A model generated the notes under the pieces. The model was not told the DNA's origin and did not search any database. It was given only the letters and a program-made list of their open reading frames with translations. The translations under genes and the position numbers were made by a program. From assembly GCF_947489565.1 (NCBI RefSeq), contig NZ_CANLEA010000002.1, forward strand, positions 124,001 through 188,000: a DNA stretch of 64,000 nt, written 5' to 3'. Source of the stretch: an uncultured Kordia sp. Lineage in GTDB: Bacteria > Bacteroidota > Bacteroidia > Flavobacteriales > Flavobacteriaceae. Each line of letters opens with the position of its first letter. The first letter of the stretch is position 1. This document shows positions 8,343-16,390 of this stretch, in pieces.

Positions 8343-9371
8343 ATGAATATTTTATTTTCTTCATTACATCATGTTGACAATTCAAATAGCTCTGTAAGAT
8401 CAATCAGTATAACTTTAAGTAGTACACTTATAGATTATACCAATAAACTATTCAAACAAATAAATGAAAGTGAAAATAAAAAGATATATACTTTCAAAAG
8501 TGATAAAACTGAAGTTAGACAGGTTATTGAAAATGTTATTAACAATAAAGAGAGAAATGACTCTGTCGAATTGAGTGCTAGTAGATTACTTGAAAAAGAA
8601 ACCAAAGCACAAGAATGGATGGATAGTAGAAAAATGAAAGTAAAGATTCTTAAGGGTAGTTTATTTCAAACCCTGATAGAGATTGATGGTGAAAAAAAGG
8701 TGATAATTTGTAAAGCAGATCATAATCAATACTTAGATGAAAACTCTTTGTCATTAAGAAGTGGCTTACCTTGGGACAAGAAAATATTTAAAGCCGCATT
8801 AATTCATATTAATAATGATAATAGCATATTTGAGGAAGTCGATATATTAGATGTTAATCATTCTAAATATTGGTATGATGATTTTCTTGAGTTAAGAGAA
8901 AAGCACAATAGCAGCTATAATACTCAACAATCAATGAACAAGATAGATATTAGAGTTTTTAATAATATCAAAAAAAAATATCCATCTGATTATTGGATTC
9001 TGAGAAACAGTTTTATTGGCTTTTTTAGATCAAAATCTAATTTCGAGATAGAAGATTTCATATCAACACTCTTAGATGATTACTACCCAGTTGATATTGA
9101 ATTCCCAAAAGATTCAATTGTAAATAAAATAAGAGCTTTACCTAAACAATTTGATTTTGATAGCTCTTTTTCAATTTCTAAAAAAGATATAAAGAAAAGA
9201 GCTTCTAGAAAAGTCAAAATAGCAGAGAATATTGATTTACACTTGAAAAACCATATTAAAAACTTTAAAGGAATTATACATTCTGGTAAAACAGATAGTG
9301 GTCAAATGTTTATTCAGGTTTTTACTGAGGAAGAATCCGTTTATGAACAATTCAAAAGAAGAGCAGATTGA
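8343..9371 (+). CDS. NdpA-like (nucleoid-associated) protein, first gene of candidate defence operon
   Basis: A 342-residue soluble protein. The order of features resembles the NdpA/YejK family: an early helix-rich region, a central sheet (GSLFQTLIEIDGEKKVIICKADH), the LDVNHSKYW segment comparable to LDINHAD in YejK, and a C-terminal part (FSISKKDIKKRA...IHSGKTDSGQMFIQVF...EQFKRRAD) comparable to the YejK end with its final Q-x-x-RR. YejK binds nucleoid DNA. The resemblance is by eye and remote. Its stop overlaps the start of the next gene by 4 bases (TTGA), so the two are co-translated. It may mark or recognise DNA for the helicase-nuclease two genes downstream. Confidence 0.6.
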   Translation: MNILFSSLHHVDNSNSSVRSISITLSSTLIDYTNKLFKQINESENKKIYTFKSDKTEVRQVIENVINNKERNDSVELSASRLLEKETKAQEWMDSRKMKVKILKGSLFQTLIEIDGEKKVIICKADHNQYLDENSLSLRSGLPWDKKIFKAALIHINNDNSIFEEVDILDVNHSKYWYDDFLELREKHNSSYNTQQSMNKIDIRVFNNIKKKYPSDYWILRNSFIGFFRSKSNFEIEDFISTLLDDYYPVDIEFPKDSIVNKIRALPKQFDFDSSFSISKKDIKKRASRKVKIAENIDLHLKNHIKNFKGIIHSGKTDSGQMFIQVFTEEESVYEQFKRRAD

Positions 9372-10807
9372 AAAATATTGTCAATATAATAAATGATTTT
9401 TTTTCAGATCAAGCAGAAAATATTGAAATAGTAGAGAGGTTTGAAAAATTTATTATAAAAGGAATTTTAAAATCTAATAAACCCATTTTAGAAGAAAATG
9501 AAAAATGTCTTCTAAATTATCTTATTCCAAAAAATGATCGATGGGTGTTAATGATTTTCTTAAATGATGAAGATCCTTTGTTTGAAACTCATAATGAAAT
9601 CTCTGATGACTTCAAATTTCATTATAAAGATGTGTACCCAATTGAAGATGATAAATTAGCTTTTAAATTAATTATACAAAAAGAAAATAATAATGGTAAT
9701 TACAATATCTATAGCCTAAAACATTTTGAAAGCTGGTTAAATAATTTATCATCAATATCTTTTTTAAAAGTAATTAACCCAATTATAAAGAAAAATTTAT
9801 TTGTCAATTTTATTTTTTTAGAAAGGTCTGACATAACTATTATTTCAGAGAGAGTTAGAGTTAATGACTCCATATTTAAACGTCAAAAATTGTCGAATAA
9901 TTGGGAATATTTTCATTTTGATAATAATAAAGATTACCCATATAGAGGGAATGATTTTATAAGTATTCAAAAAAACACTAAAGATTTTCCTCCCTTAACT
10001 TCAAAACTGATAAATCTAAGCAATCTATTTTCTATAACCAGTCTATTTGATGTTACATACATAGATAATGATGAATTAGTTTTTCAGTTACATGGATTTA
10101 AGCATCTAAAAGGGAGTGTGAAAATTGGCACCTTAGATGAAACATATTCTTTGTATACAAAGATCAATAATTGGATATACTCAACCAATAGTAATATTTC
10201 AGATAAAATAGGATTAGCAAGAAATATTATTTCTCTTTATAAAAGAGATAATTCTCTTGAAATTGATGATAATGTCTATGAGTCTATACTTTCTGGTTAT
10301 AAAATTTATTTAAAAGATAATATATCTAAATATATTGAAATCAGAACTAAGCTAAGTGATGATATTAATAAAATTTTGTTAGAGACAAGAGAGTCTCTCA
10401 ATGAACTCTCATCCAATTATCAAAAAAGCAACTTTTTATATATTTCATTTTTTATGTCAGTATTTATATTACGTATGTTAAATAAAAATGATTTTCAAAA
10501 TATTTTCACGAAAGATGCCACTGTCATGTTTCTATCTTTACTCGCAATCTCCTTTATATACCTTATATATTCTATTTGGTTAGTTTTTTCTAAAAGAAAT
10601 AGAATTGAAAAAAGATATGAGTTGTTAAAAACAAAGAATACTGATTTATTAACCAAAACAGATATTTCAAAAATCTTAAATAATGATAGTGAATTTAATG
10701 ATGAACTTAAATATACTGACATTAGAATAGTTGTATTTATAATCTTATGGATAGTAACCATGATAGTTTTTTATATAGCTGTCTCACAATTATCTAACTA
10801 TATATAA
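9368..10807 (+). CDS. Unknown protein with C-terminal membrane anchor, second gene of candidate defence operon
   Basis: A 479-residue protein read from a TTG start that overlaps the upstream stop (TTGA); no ATG occurs until about residue 62. Residues 1 to about 345 look soluble and mixed alpha/beta, with a predicted helical coil (about 315-350, ISKYIEIRTKLSDDINKILLETRESL). Three hydrophobic segments follow at about 353-371, 384-406 and 454-474, with a charged coil between the second and third. I recognise no family. The layout (cytosolic sensor-like head, membrane anchor) is common among defence effectors that disturb the membrane, which is inference only. It is AT-rich like its operon partners. 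Confidence 0.65.
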   Translation: MKNIVNIINDFFSDQAENIEIVERFEKFIIKGILKSNKPILEENEKCLLNYLIPKNDRWVLMIFLNDEDPLFETHNEISDDFKFHYKDVYPIEDDKLAFKLIIQKENNNGNYNIYSLKHFESWLNNLSSISFLKVINPIIKKNLFVNFIFLERSDITIISERVRVNDSIFKRQKLSNNWEYFHFDNNKDYPYRGNDFISIQKNTKDFPPLTSKLINLSNLFSITSLFDVTYIDNDELVFQLHGFKHLKGSVKIGTLDETYSLYTKINNWIYSTNSNISDKIGLARNIISLYKRDNSLEIDDNVYESILSGYKIYLKDNISKYIEIRTKLSDDINKILLETRESLNELSSNYQKSNFLYISFFMSVFILRMLNKNDFQNIFTKDATVMFLSLLAISFIYLIYSIWLVFSKRNRIEKRYELLKTKNTDLLTKTDISKILNNDSEFNDELKYTDIRIVVFIILWIVTMIVFYIAVSQLSNYI

Positions 10808-10867
10808 TAAGATAAAGATGCTCTTTTATTTACAATAACTATTAAATTTTTTAATACTATAAATTAC

Positions 10868-13417
10868 ATGATCAATTTTCAAAAACGAATAAAAAAGTCT
10901 AAAAAACCTAAAGAATTACATCCAGTAAAAATTTATGATACTCTTGATCGCGCCAGTGATAAAGGTCCTCTGAGACCCTCTCAACTTGAAGTATTAAATA
11001 AATGGAATGATACATACAAAAGTTTAGGGGATTGCGTAATCAAATTACATACTGGTCAAGGAAAAACTATAATTGGATTATTAATACTTCAATCAAAATT
11101 AAATGAGGTTAATGAACCTTCATTATATATCTGTCCCAATATATATCTTGTAAAACAAACATGTGCTCAAGCAAAACAATTTGGTGTTGAATATTGTGTA
11201 ATTGAACCCGATGGAAATATTCCTGATGACTTCATTAATGCTAAAAAAATATTAATAACACATACTCAAAAAGTATTTAATGGATTAACTAAATTTGGAT
11301 TTAAAGGAAAAGCTATACCCGTTGGAACTATAGTTTTAGATGATTCTCACTCCTGTATTGATAGTATTGAAGATAGCTTCACAATAAAAATAAAATCTGA
11401 AACTCCTGTATATGATAAAATTTTTGCATTATTTGAAGCTAATTTAGAAGATCAAGGTTATGCGAAATTACAAGAAGTTAAAGAGGGAAGTAGTGAAAAC
11501 GTTATCAGTGTTCCCTATTGGGTTTGGAATGAAAGATATACAGACGTTACAGAGATTTTAGTAAGTCACAAAAATGATCTAGATCAAAATGGTAGTAATA
11601 TGTATTATTACTTCTTTCCGTGGCGACTAATTAAAGATCAGATAGAAAATTGCTATTGTACTTTTACAGGATCAAGTTTAGAAATTAAACCTTATCATAA
11701 TCCAATAGAAAAATATGGTAGTTTTTTTAATGCAAAGCATCGAGTTTTTATGTCAGCCACTACTAATAATGATTCTTTTTTTATAAAAGGATTAAGTCTA
11801 GCTAAAGAAACTATTGAAAATCCATTAGTCTATAATGATAAACTTTGGTCTGGTGAAAAAATGATTCTTTCACCATATAAAATAGATAGTGATCTAAGTA
11901 GATTTGGTATTGTTAATTTTTTTGCTCCTTCTGATGAAAAAAGAAAATATGGGATTGTTGTATTGACATCTGGATTTAAAAAGAGCAATTATTGGGAAGA
12001 ATTGGGTTCTATAAAAATAAATACACATAATATTTTTGACGAAATAGGTAAACTTAAAAATGGAAATTATGAAAATACTTTAGTTATTGCAAATAGATAT
12101 GATGGAATTGACCTGCCTGATAATAGTTGCAGAGTTTTAATTATTGATTCAAAACCTTATGCAGAAAATCTATATGAGAGATACCAAGAAGATGTGCGAA
12201 TGGATAGTGATCTAATAGATATCAAAATTGCTCAAAAGATTGAACAAGGATTAGGTCGCGGTGTAAGAGGTGAAAAAGATTATTGTGTAATTATTTTAAC
12301 TGGTAATGATATTATTCGTGTTATTTCAGATCCAAGATATAAACGGTTTTTCTCTGAAGAAACAAAAAAGCAAATTGATATTGGAACTCAAGTTACTAAA
12401 TTTGCAGTTGAAGATGCTGATTCTGCCGATTCATTAAAAGTTTTACAAAAAGTAATAGATCAATGTTTAGAACGAAATGATGGATGGAAAGAATACTACA
12501 AAAGTGAAATGAATGAAATAAAACCTCGAATAAAAGTTGATAACATTTTAGATATTCTAGAGAAAGAGAGGAGAGCTGAAGAAAAATATAGTCAAGGTGA
12601 ATACGAAGAAGCTGTAAAAGAAATCCAGTTCATACTAGACAACTATATTGACCCTTCTAATAGAACTGAAAGAGGGTGGTATTTACAACAAATGGCTAGA
12701 TTCAAATACAATATTAGTGTCTCTAAATCGAATAAATTTCAAATACAAGCTCATAAGAATAATAAGTACTTGTATAAACCGAGCCAAGGAATGGATTTCA
12801 AGAGGTTAGAAATACATGAAAATAGGGTGCAAAAAATAATTGAATGGATTAAAAAATATGAAAATTATGAAGAATTATCAATTAGTCTTAATACTATTTT
12901 AAATGATATTTCTTTCGGTGTTAAAGCTGATACATTTGAACATGCATTAGAGCAACTTGGTAAGATTCTAGGGTTTAATAGTGAACGCCCAGAAAAATAT
13001 TGGAAAGAAGGACCTGATAATTTATGGTGTATAGAACATGGTAAATACATTCTTTTTGAATGCAAAAATGATGTAAAAGAAAATCGTGCAGAAATATACA
13101 AAAAAGAGACTGGGCAAATGAACAACTCACAAGTATGGTTTAGAAGAAAATATGAAGAATCTGAATGTTTATCAGTGATGATAATCAACACTAGAATGGT
13201 TTCTAATGATGCATCTCTTGATCCAGAAACAGTTGTTATGAGAAAATCAAAATTAAAGTTTTTGAAAAAAAATATTGAAAAGTTTTTTAAAGAATTTATT
13301 AATTCAAATTTAGAAAGCATTGATCATACTAATGTATCAATACTGCTAGAGCAACATAAATTATCTAATAAACACTTGTTTGAAGAATATTATCAAAAGG
13401 TTTTGCATAAAAACTAG
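10868..13417 (+). CDS. DinG/XPD-like SF2 helicase fused to a PD-(D/E)XK nuclease
   Basis: An 849-residue two-part enzyme. Helicase motifs are visible in order: RPSQLEVLNKW (Q-motif-like, 36-46), HTGQGKT (I, 61-67), LDDSH (II, 157-161), FMSATT (III), RYDGIDLPDN...IIDSKPY (V region, like DinG) and QGLGRGVRG (VI). A helical linker follows (about 550-690). The C-terminal domain has GPDNLW (Asp717) and LFECKND (Glu731, Lys733), the D...ExK signature of PD-(D/E)XK nucleases. The protein should unwind and cut DNA. The gap of 60 bases to the preceding gene and a strong terminator after it make it the last gene of the operon. A C-terminal nuclease on a DinG-like helicase is unusual and supports a defence role. 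Confidence 0.82.
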   Translation: MINFQKRIKKSKKPKELHPVKIYDTLDRASDKGPLRPSQLEVLNKWNDTYKSLGDCVIKLHTGQGKTIIGLLILQSKLNEVNEPSLYICPNIYLVKQTCAQAKQFGVEYCVIEPDGNIPDDFINAKKILITHTQKVFNGLTKFGFKGKAIPVGTIVLDDSHSCIDSIEDSFTIKIKSETPVYDKIFALFEANLEDQGYAKLQEVKEGSSENVISVPYWVWNERYTDVTEILVSHKNDLDQNGSNMYYYFFPWRLIKDQIENCYCTFTGSSLEIKPYHNPIEKYGSFFNAKHRVFMSATTNNDSFFIKGLSLAKETIENPLVYNDKLWSGEKMILSPYKIDSDLSRFGIVNFFAPSDEKRKYGIVVLTSGFKKSNYWEELGSIKINTHNIFDEIGKLKNGNYENTLVIANRYDGIDLPDNSCRVLIIDSKPYAENLYERYQEDVRMDSDLIDIKIAQKIEQGLGRGVRGEKDYCVIILTGNDIIRVISDPRYKRFFSEETKKQIDIGTQVTKFAVEDADSADSLKVLQKVIDQCLERNDGWKEYYKSEMNEIKPRIKVDNILDILEKERRAEEKYSQGEYEEAVKEIQFILDNYIDPSNRTERGWYLQQMARFKYNISVSKSNKFQIQAHKNNKYLYKPSQGMDFKRLEIHENRVQKIIEWIKKYENYEELSISLNTILNDISFGVKADTFEHALEQLGKILGFNSERPEKYWKEGPDNLWCIEHGKYILFECKNDVKENRAEIYKKETGQMNNSQVWFRRKYEESECLSVMIINTRMVSNDASLDPETVVMRKSKLKFLKKNIEKFFKEFINSNLESIDHTNVSILLEQHKLSNKHLFEEYYQKVLHKN

Positions 13418-13426
13418 TATGAATTA

Positions 13427-13460
13427 GGAGAGCAAATACAATCAATATTTGCTCTCCTTT
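13427..13460 (+). terminator. Terminator of the candidate defence operon
   Basis: A perfect 12-bp stem, GGAGAGCAAATA (13427-13438) with TATTTGCTCTCC (13446-13457), 7-base loop, then TTT. It separates the operon from the convergent ssb gene. Confidence 0.85.
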
Positions 13461-13481
13461 ATAATAGCAAAGTGTAATTAT

Positions 13482-13814
13482 CTATCTCCCCAACATCAAA
13501 ATCTCATTCACCAATACCTCAGTCACATATTTAGTTTCTCCATCTTCAGTTTCATAAGATCGGTTTGTTAGTTTTCCTTCAATAGCAATTTCTTTTCCTT
13601 TCAATAAATACTTCTCTACAATTTCTGCTGTTTTGTTCCAGGCAATCAACGAATGCCAGTAGGTGTTTTCAATCTTATCTCCCTGTGCATTTTTGTATGT
13701 TTCGTTTGTTGCAATAGAAAATTTTGCAATCTTTTTACCATCTTCTAAATTGATAATTTCTGGGTCATTTCCTAAATTTCCGATTAACTGTACTTTGTTT
13801 CTTAATGTGTTCAT
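13482..13814 (-). CDS. ssb: Single-stranded DNA-binding protein
   Basis: A 110-residue OB-fold SSB: MNTLRNKVQLIGNLGNDPEI, KFSIATNETY, NTYWHSLIAWNKTAE and KGKEIAIEGKL are the usual core blocks. It ends after the core (EILMLGR) without the acidic C-terminal tail that housekeeping SSBs use to recruit partners, which is typical of plasmid- and ICE-borne copies. It probably protects single-stranded intermediates of the mobile element. A truncated second copy lies just upstream at 14046-14258. Confidence 0.9.
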   Translation of the reverse strand: MNTLRNKVQLIGNLGNDPEIINLEDGKKIAKFSIATNETYKNAQGDKIENTYWHSLIAWNKTAEIVEKYLLKGKEIAIEGKLTNRSYETEDGETKYVTEVLVNEILMLGR

Positions 13815-13825
13815 AATGTTATGTT

Positions 13826-14185
13826 TTAAATTGTTATTGTTTCTGTTACTGGATCAAATCCAAAGAATGTTTTTATTTTTTGTTTGTTTATATAATTCGG
13901 TATTGTTGCGTTTCGCTCCCATTTGTCTATCGTAGACTTATATACTTCTAGTTCCATCGCAAGTTCTACTTGTGTGTATCCATAATCCATTCGCGCTTGC
14001 TTGAAGTAGTCGCCGTAAGTAACTGGAGCAATTGGATAGCCTTTTTTAGGCGGCGCTTTGGCAGTTAATTCGAGGGTACAAATGGTCAACGCAGTTGTGC
14101 CAATACGTATTTTCAATTTTATCGCCTTCTGCATTTTTATATGTTTCGTTGGTTGCGATAGAAAACTTTGCAATTTTTTTACCAT
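13826..14185 (-). CDS. HTH (XRE-type) regulator with an ssb-derived 5' end, probably truncated
   Basis: The C-terminal part from about residue 45 (KGYPIAPVTYGDYFKQARMDYGYTQVELAMELEVYKSTIDKWERN...TFFGFDP) is a recognisable helix-turn-helix of the type common in Bacteroidota. The frame is open back to 14185, but bases upstream of about 14096 are the truncated ssb read in another frame, so the first 30 or so residues are probably not native. The gene seems to have lost its own 5' end in the same event that truncated the second ssb copy. Whether a functional protein is made is uncertain. Confidence 0.55.
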   Translation of the reverse strand: MVKKLQSFLSQPTKHIKMQKAIKLKIRIGTTALTICTLELTAKAPPKKGYPIAPVTYGDYFKQARMDYGYTQVELAMELEVYKSTIDKWERNATIPNYINKQKIKTFFGFDPVTETITI

Positions 14186-14258
14186 CTTCCAAATTGATAA
14201 TTTCTGGATCGTTTCCTAAATTTCCGATTAACTGTACTCTGTTTCTAAGCGTGTTCAT
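14046..14258 (-). pseudogene. ssb: Truncated second ssb copy
   Basis: Residues 1-54 match the ssb at 13482-13814 almost perfectly (differences Lys7/Arg7 and Gln44/Glu44; DNA about 90% identical by eye). After NTYWH the frame leaves the SSB sequence (NCVDHLYPRINCQSAA) and stops. The break at about 14096 is joined to the HTH gene. The OB-fold is cut in half, so this is a pseudogene. Confidence 0.8.
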
Positions 14259-14355
14259 AACTATGATGATGTTTTAAATTATTATTTTGTTTTGTGACGG
14301 AATCGTTATTGTGATTCAACAGTGCAAATATGAAACGACACGCAAATTTTATTCG

Positions 14356-14363
14356 GTTACAAC
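14356..14363. repeat. Target-site duplication, left copy (GTTACAAC)
   Basis: Identical to 18275-18282, directly abutting the left transposon end. Eight bases is the length expected for IS1595-family insertion. Confidence 0.85.
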
Positions 14364-14390
14364 GGCATCTATATACCAAATGGGACAAGA
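14364..14390 (+). repeat. Left terminal inverted repeat of the transposon
   Basis: 27 bases, perfectly complementary to 18248-18274; begins GGCATC and ends GGGACAAGA. Confidence 0.9.
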
Positions 14391-14540
14391 ACCGAATATT
14401 AACTAAAATTTGAAATTCATATTTGCGGTTGACAAAGTTAGTTTTGGAGAGTGAAGAACCTTGAAAAAACGTGCGTTTTCTACTGCAACTATAGAAATAA
14501 GTAAACATTAACCAACTCGTAAGATATTTCATTATATTGT

Positions 14541-14548
14541 TATCTTTG
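14541..14548 (+). promoter_or_regulatory. Candidate -7 box of the RadC-like passenger
   Basis: TATCTTTG matches the Bacteroidota -7 consensus TAnnTTTG and lies 17 bases before the ATG at 14566. I see no convincing -33 TTTG at the right spacing, so this is tentative. Confidence 0.4.
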
Positions 14549-14565
14549 AATCAAAGACCAATACC

Positions 14566-15006
14566 ATGAACATACGCTTACCAAAAGACGAGAATATAAA
14601 TATCGCAAACGGAGAAGACATAGCGCGAATCATGCGCAAGATACTTTTACGCCAAAACAGGTTGCACCCAAAGAAAGATTATTTTTGGGCGATCGGTTTG
14701 AGTGCGGAAAATGATATTGAATACATCGAACTCATATCTTTCGGAAAAATAAGCCTTGATAAAATAGAACCTGTAGATGTTCTAAGCTTCGCAGTATCAA
14801 AAAAGTGTACTAAGATCGTAATTTGTCACAATAAGCCAGTAGGCAAGATTAAACCAAGCAGAAGCGCGCAGAAACTCACCTATAAAATTCTACAAGGCGC
14901 AAAGACTCTCAATATATTACTACTCGATCACATCATTATATGTGAAGAAAAAGAATATTTCAGCTTCGGGGATAGTAAAAGCTTTCCTAAAGATGGGGAT
15001 TTTTAG
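14566..15006 (+). CDS. RadC-like protein with degenerate JAMM motif (transposon passenger)
   Basis: A 146-residue protein. The overall pattern matches RadC-like proteins (DYFWAIGLSAENDIEYIELISFGKISLDKIEPVDV, KIVICHNKPVGKIKPS, LNILLLDHIIICEEKEYFSF). The metal site is broken: the second His of HNHPSG is Lys90 (HNKPVG) and the motif Asp is Ala at about residue 101. It should not bind zinc in the usual way and is probably non-catalytic, perhaps keeping a binding role. It is the first gene inside the transposon, unlike the intact relative at 2100. Confidence 0.75.
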   Translation: MNIRLPKDENINIANGEDIARIMRKILLRQNRLHPKKDYFWAIGLSAENDIEYIELISFGKISLDKIEPVDVLSFAVSKKCTKIVICHNKPVGKIKPSRSAQKLTYKILQGAKTLNILLLDHIIICEEKEYFSFGDSKSFPKDGDF

Positions 15007-15388
15007 TAGTAATATAAAACTACCTCTTATTTTCTTAAGCATCTATTTTAGTAACTAACAGCAAGGCGGGCTTATTAAGATAAGTACTACACAATAATGC
15101 ATTACAACGATTAAATAATGAATTTTAACGATAAGTTGTATTTCTGTTTTTTTAAAGACAACCTAGACACCGCAAGAGGTTATATCATGTTTGTACAAGT
15201 AGCTTATGTGTTTACCTCTAATATGCCTCGATTTATCTTTGTGTAATTCGATTTTTAGTTCTATATTTGTATAAATAAAAAAAGGACACTTCCATCACCA
15301 AACAGAGAGTATCCAATTTTATCGAAAAAGACTTATTAAGCAAAAGCTTAATCGCCTTATTGTATAACAAATATAAAGAAAAAAAGTC
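15007..15388. other. Intergenic region inside the transposon
   Basis: About 380 bases without a gene. It contains the promoter described at 15238-15269 and a hairpin ATTAAGC-AAAA-GCTTAAT (15335-15352) in the leader of the next gene. Confidence 0.5.
15238..15269 (+). promoter_or_regulatory. Bacteroidota-type promoter
   Basis: TTTG (15238-15241), a 20-base spacer and TATATTTG (15262-15269) match the -33 TTTG / -7 TAnnTTTG pattern at the right spacing. Transcription would begin near 15276, leaving a leader of about 110 bases with a small hairpin before the gene at 15389. Confidence 0.65.
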
Positions 15389-15886
15389 ATGTCAACAAAT
15401 TCTAACAAAATAATAATTGACGCCCTTATCGAAAAGAAAGAGCGACTTTTAGCTGATATTAAAACTATAGACGAAACTTTAAAATCTTTAGATTCTAATA
15501 GTGTAAAATCAGAAGTAGCACCTGTTAAAAATATATCTAAAACTGAATATAATTCTAAATGGAGTTATTCAAAGAAATTCGTGTTCTTATTAAAGGAGAA
15601 CAATAGATTTTTACATTTTAGAGAAGCTGGTAATATGATAAACAGTTTAGAGAATACAGGATTAACAGATGCAGAATTAGCATCTAAGCTGTCTTCGGGA
15701 ACTCAAACTTTAAAGACTTCAAATACTATTGTAAAGCATCAAGTAGGCACAAATCAAAAGAATTGTTTTTGGGGAAGACCAAATTGGCTAAATGAAGACG
15801 GTTCGATTAAAAAAGAGCATTTATATAATTCTGACTACTTATCGACTAAGATTTCGACGGGTTCAGAACTATTTGATGATATGTAA
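15389..15886 (+). CDS. Coiled-coil hypothetical protein (transposon passenger)
   Basis: A 165-residue protein. Residues 5-40 (IIIDALIEKKERLLADIKTIDETLKSL) form a likely coiled coil. The C-terminal part (YSKKFVFLLKENNRFLHFREAGNMI...KLSSGTQTLKTSNTIVKHQVGTNQKNCFWGRPNWL) looks like a small winged-helix or DNA-binding module. It has its own promoter and is followed by hairpins. I recognise no named family. It lies inside the IS1595 transposon, as a passenger. Confidence 0.6.
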   Translation: MSTNSNKIIIDALIEKKERLLADIKTIDETLKSLDSNSVKSEVAPVKNISKTEYNSKWSYSKKFVFLLKENNRFLHFREAGNMINSLENTGLTDAELASKLSSGTQTLKTSNTIVKHQVGTNQKNCFWGRPNWLNEDGSIKKEHLYNSDYLSTKISTGSELFDDM

Positions 15887-15895
15887 AAAAAAATA

Positions 15896-15916
15896 AAGCA
15901 CTCGAATCGAGTGCTT
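15896..15916 (-). terminator. Hairpin with T-run on the minus strand
   Basis: AAGCACTCGA / TCGAGTGCTT is a near-perfect palindrome. Read on the minus strand it is followed by TTATTTTTTTTT, a good intrinsic terminator; on the plus strand no T-run follows. Confidence 0.6.
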
Positions 15917-16035
15917 AAATATACTATCAAGGCTTGCACCATTAGCAAGTATCAGACGGGACAGCACCAACATATATGTTTTCTCAATGTAAGCATTCTC
16001 ATTAAGGCACACTTTAGAGGATTACCGTCGACAAT
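15917..16035. other. Non-coding stretch with short stems
   Basis: About 120 bases between two hairpins, with a CTTGC...GCAAG stem (15933-15949) and an ACATATATGT palindrome. No coding frame. It could be an RNA leader or small RNA, or only spacer. Confidence 0.3.
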
Positions 16036-16073
16036 AAAAGGGGAGTAAGTTTTGAAAGGCTGCTCCCTTTTTT
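16036..16073. terminator. Terminator between convergent passenger genes
   Basis: AAAAGGGGAG (16036-16045) and CTCCCTTTTTT (16063-16073) enclose a 17-base loop. T-runs on both strands would let it end transcripts from both directions. Confidence 0.6.
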
Positions 16074-16085
16074 CATTTGACAAAG

Positions 16086-16298
16086 TTACAAAAGTTTTTG
16101 TAAATAGTACTTTTTATCATCGTTATTTGACAATAATACAATATTTTTCAGCTTAAACTGCCTATAATAATAGTCGTAATTCCTTGCTTCTTTTTCAATC
16201 TTAGCCAGTTCTTCTACAAACAATTTTAAATTCGTTTCAAAAACTACCACTTTGTTATCCACGATAGCAACATACAGACTCTTTAAATCTCTAATCAT
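16086..16298 (-). CDS. Small hypothetical protein divergent from the transposase
   Basis: A 70-residue protein (MIRDLKSLYVAIVDNKVVVFETNLKLFVEELAKIEKEAR...) with a beta-beta-helix pattern and a basic, Tyr-rich end. It shares the 92-base divergent promoter region with the transposase, which holds two 20-base repeats 40 bases apart, so it could regulate transposase expression. No family is recognised. Confidence 0.55.
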   Translation of the reverse strand: MIRDLKSLYVAIVDNKVVVFETNLKLFVEELAKIEKEARNYDYYYRQFKLKNIVLLSNNDDKKYYLQKLL

Positions 16299-16310
16299 TC
16301 AACAAATATA

Positions 16311-16370
16311 AAATAATACGTACATATTTGCAAATTTATTTGTTTTTACAAAATAATACGTATATATTTG
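16311..16370. repeat. Two 20-bp direct repeats exactly 40 bp apart in a divergent promoter
   Basis: AAATAATACGTACATATTTG (16311-16330) and AAATAATACGTATATATTTG (16351-16370) match at 19 of 20 positions. The second ends in TATATTTG, a -7 box candidate for the transposase. The phased copies look like operators or transposase-binding repeats. Confidence 0.65.
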
Positions 16371-16390
16371 TATATATAAATCAATAAGCC

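Noticed and set aside
8343-13417. Assignment of the operon to Hachiman or Kiwa
   Set aside because: The helicase core looks DinG-like with a fused nuclease, and I could not match the first protein to DUF1837 (HamA) or DUF4868 (KwaB); forcing a name would not be supported.
14351-14397. 8-bp inverted arms ATTCGGTT / AACCGAAT around the left transposon end
   Set aside because: One arm lies outside and one inside the element and the right end lacks them, so it is probably chance.
14245-14532. 95-residue minus-strand ORF
   Set aside because: It spans the transposon end and target duplication, so it did not evolve as one gene; composition (Phe/Arg/His-rich) looks random.
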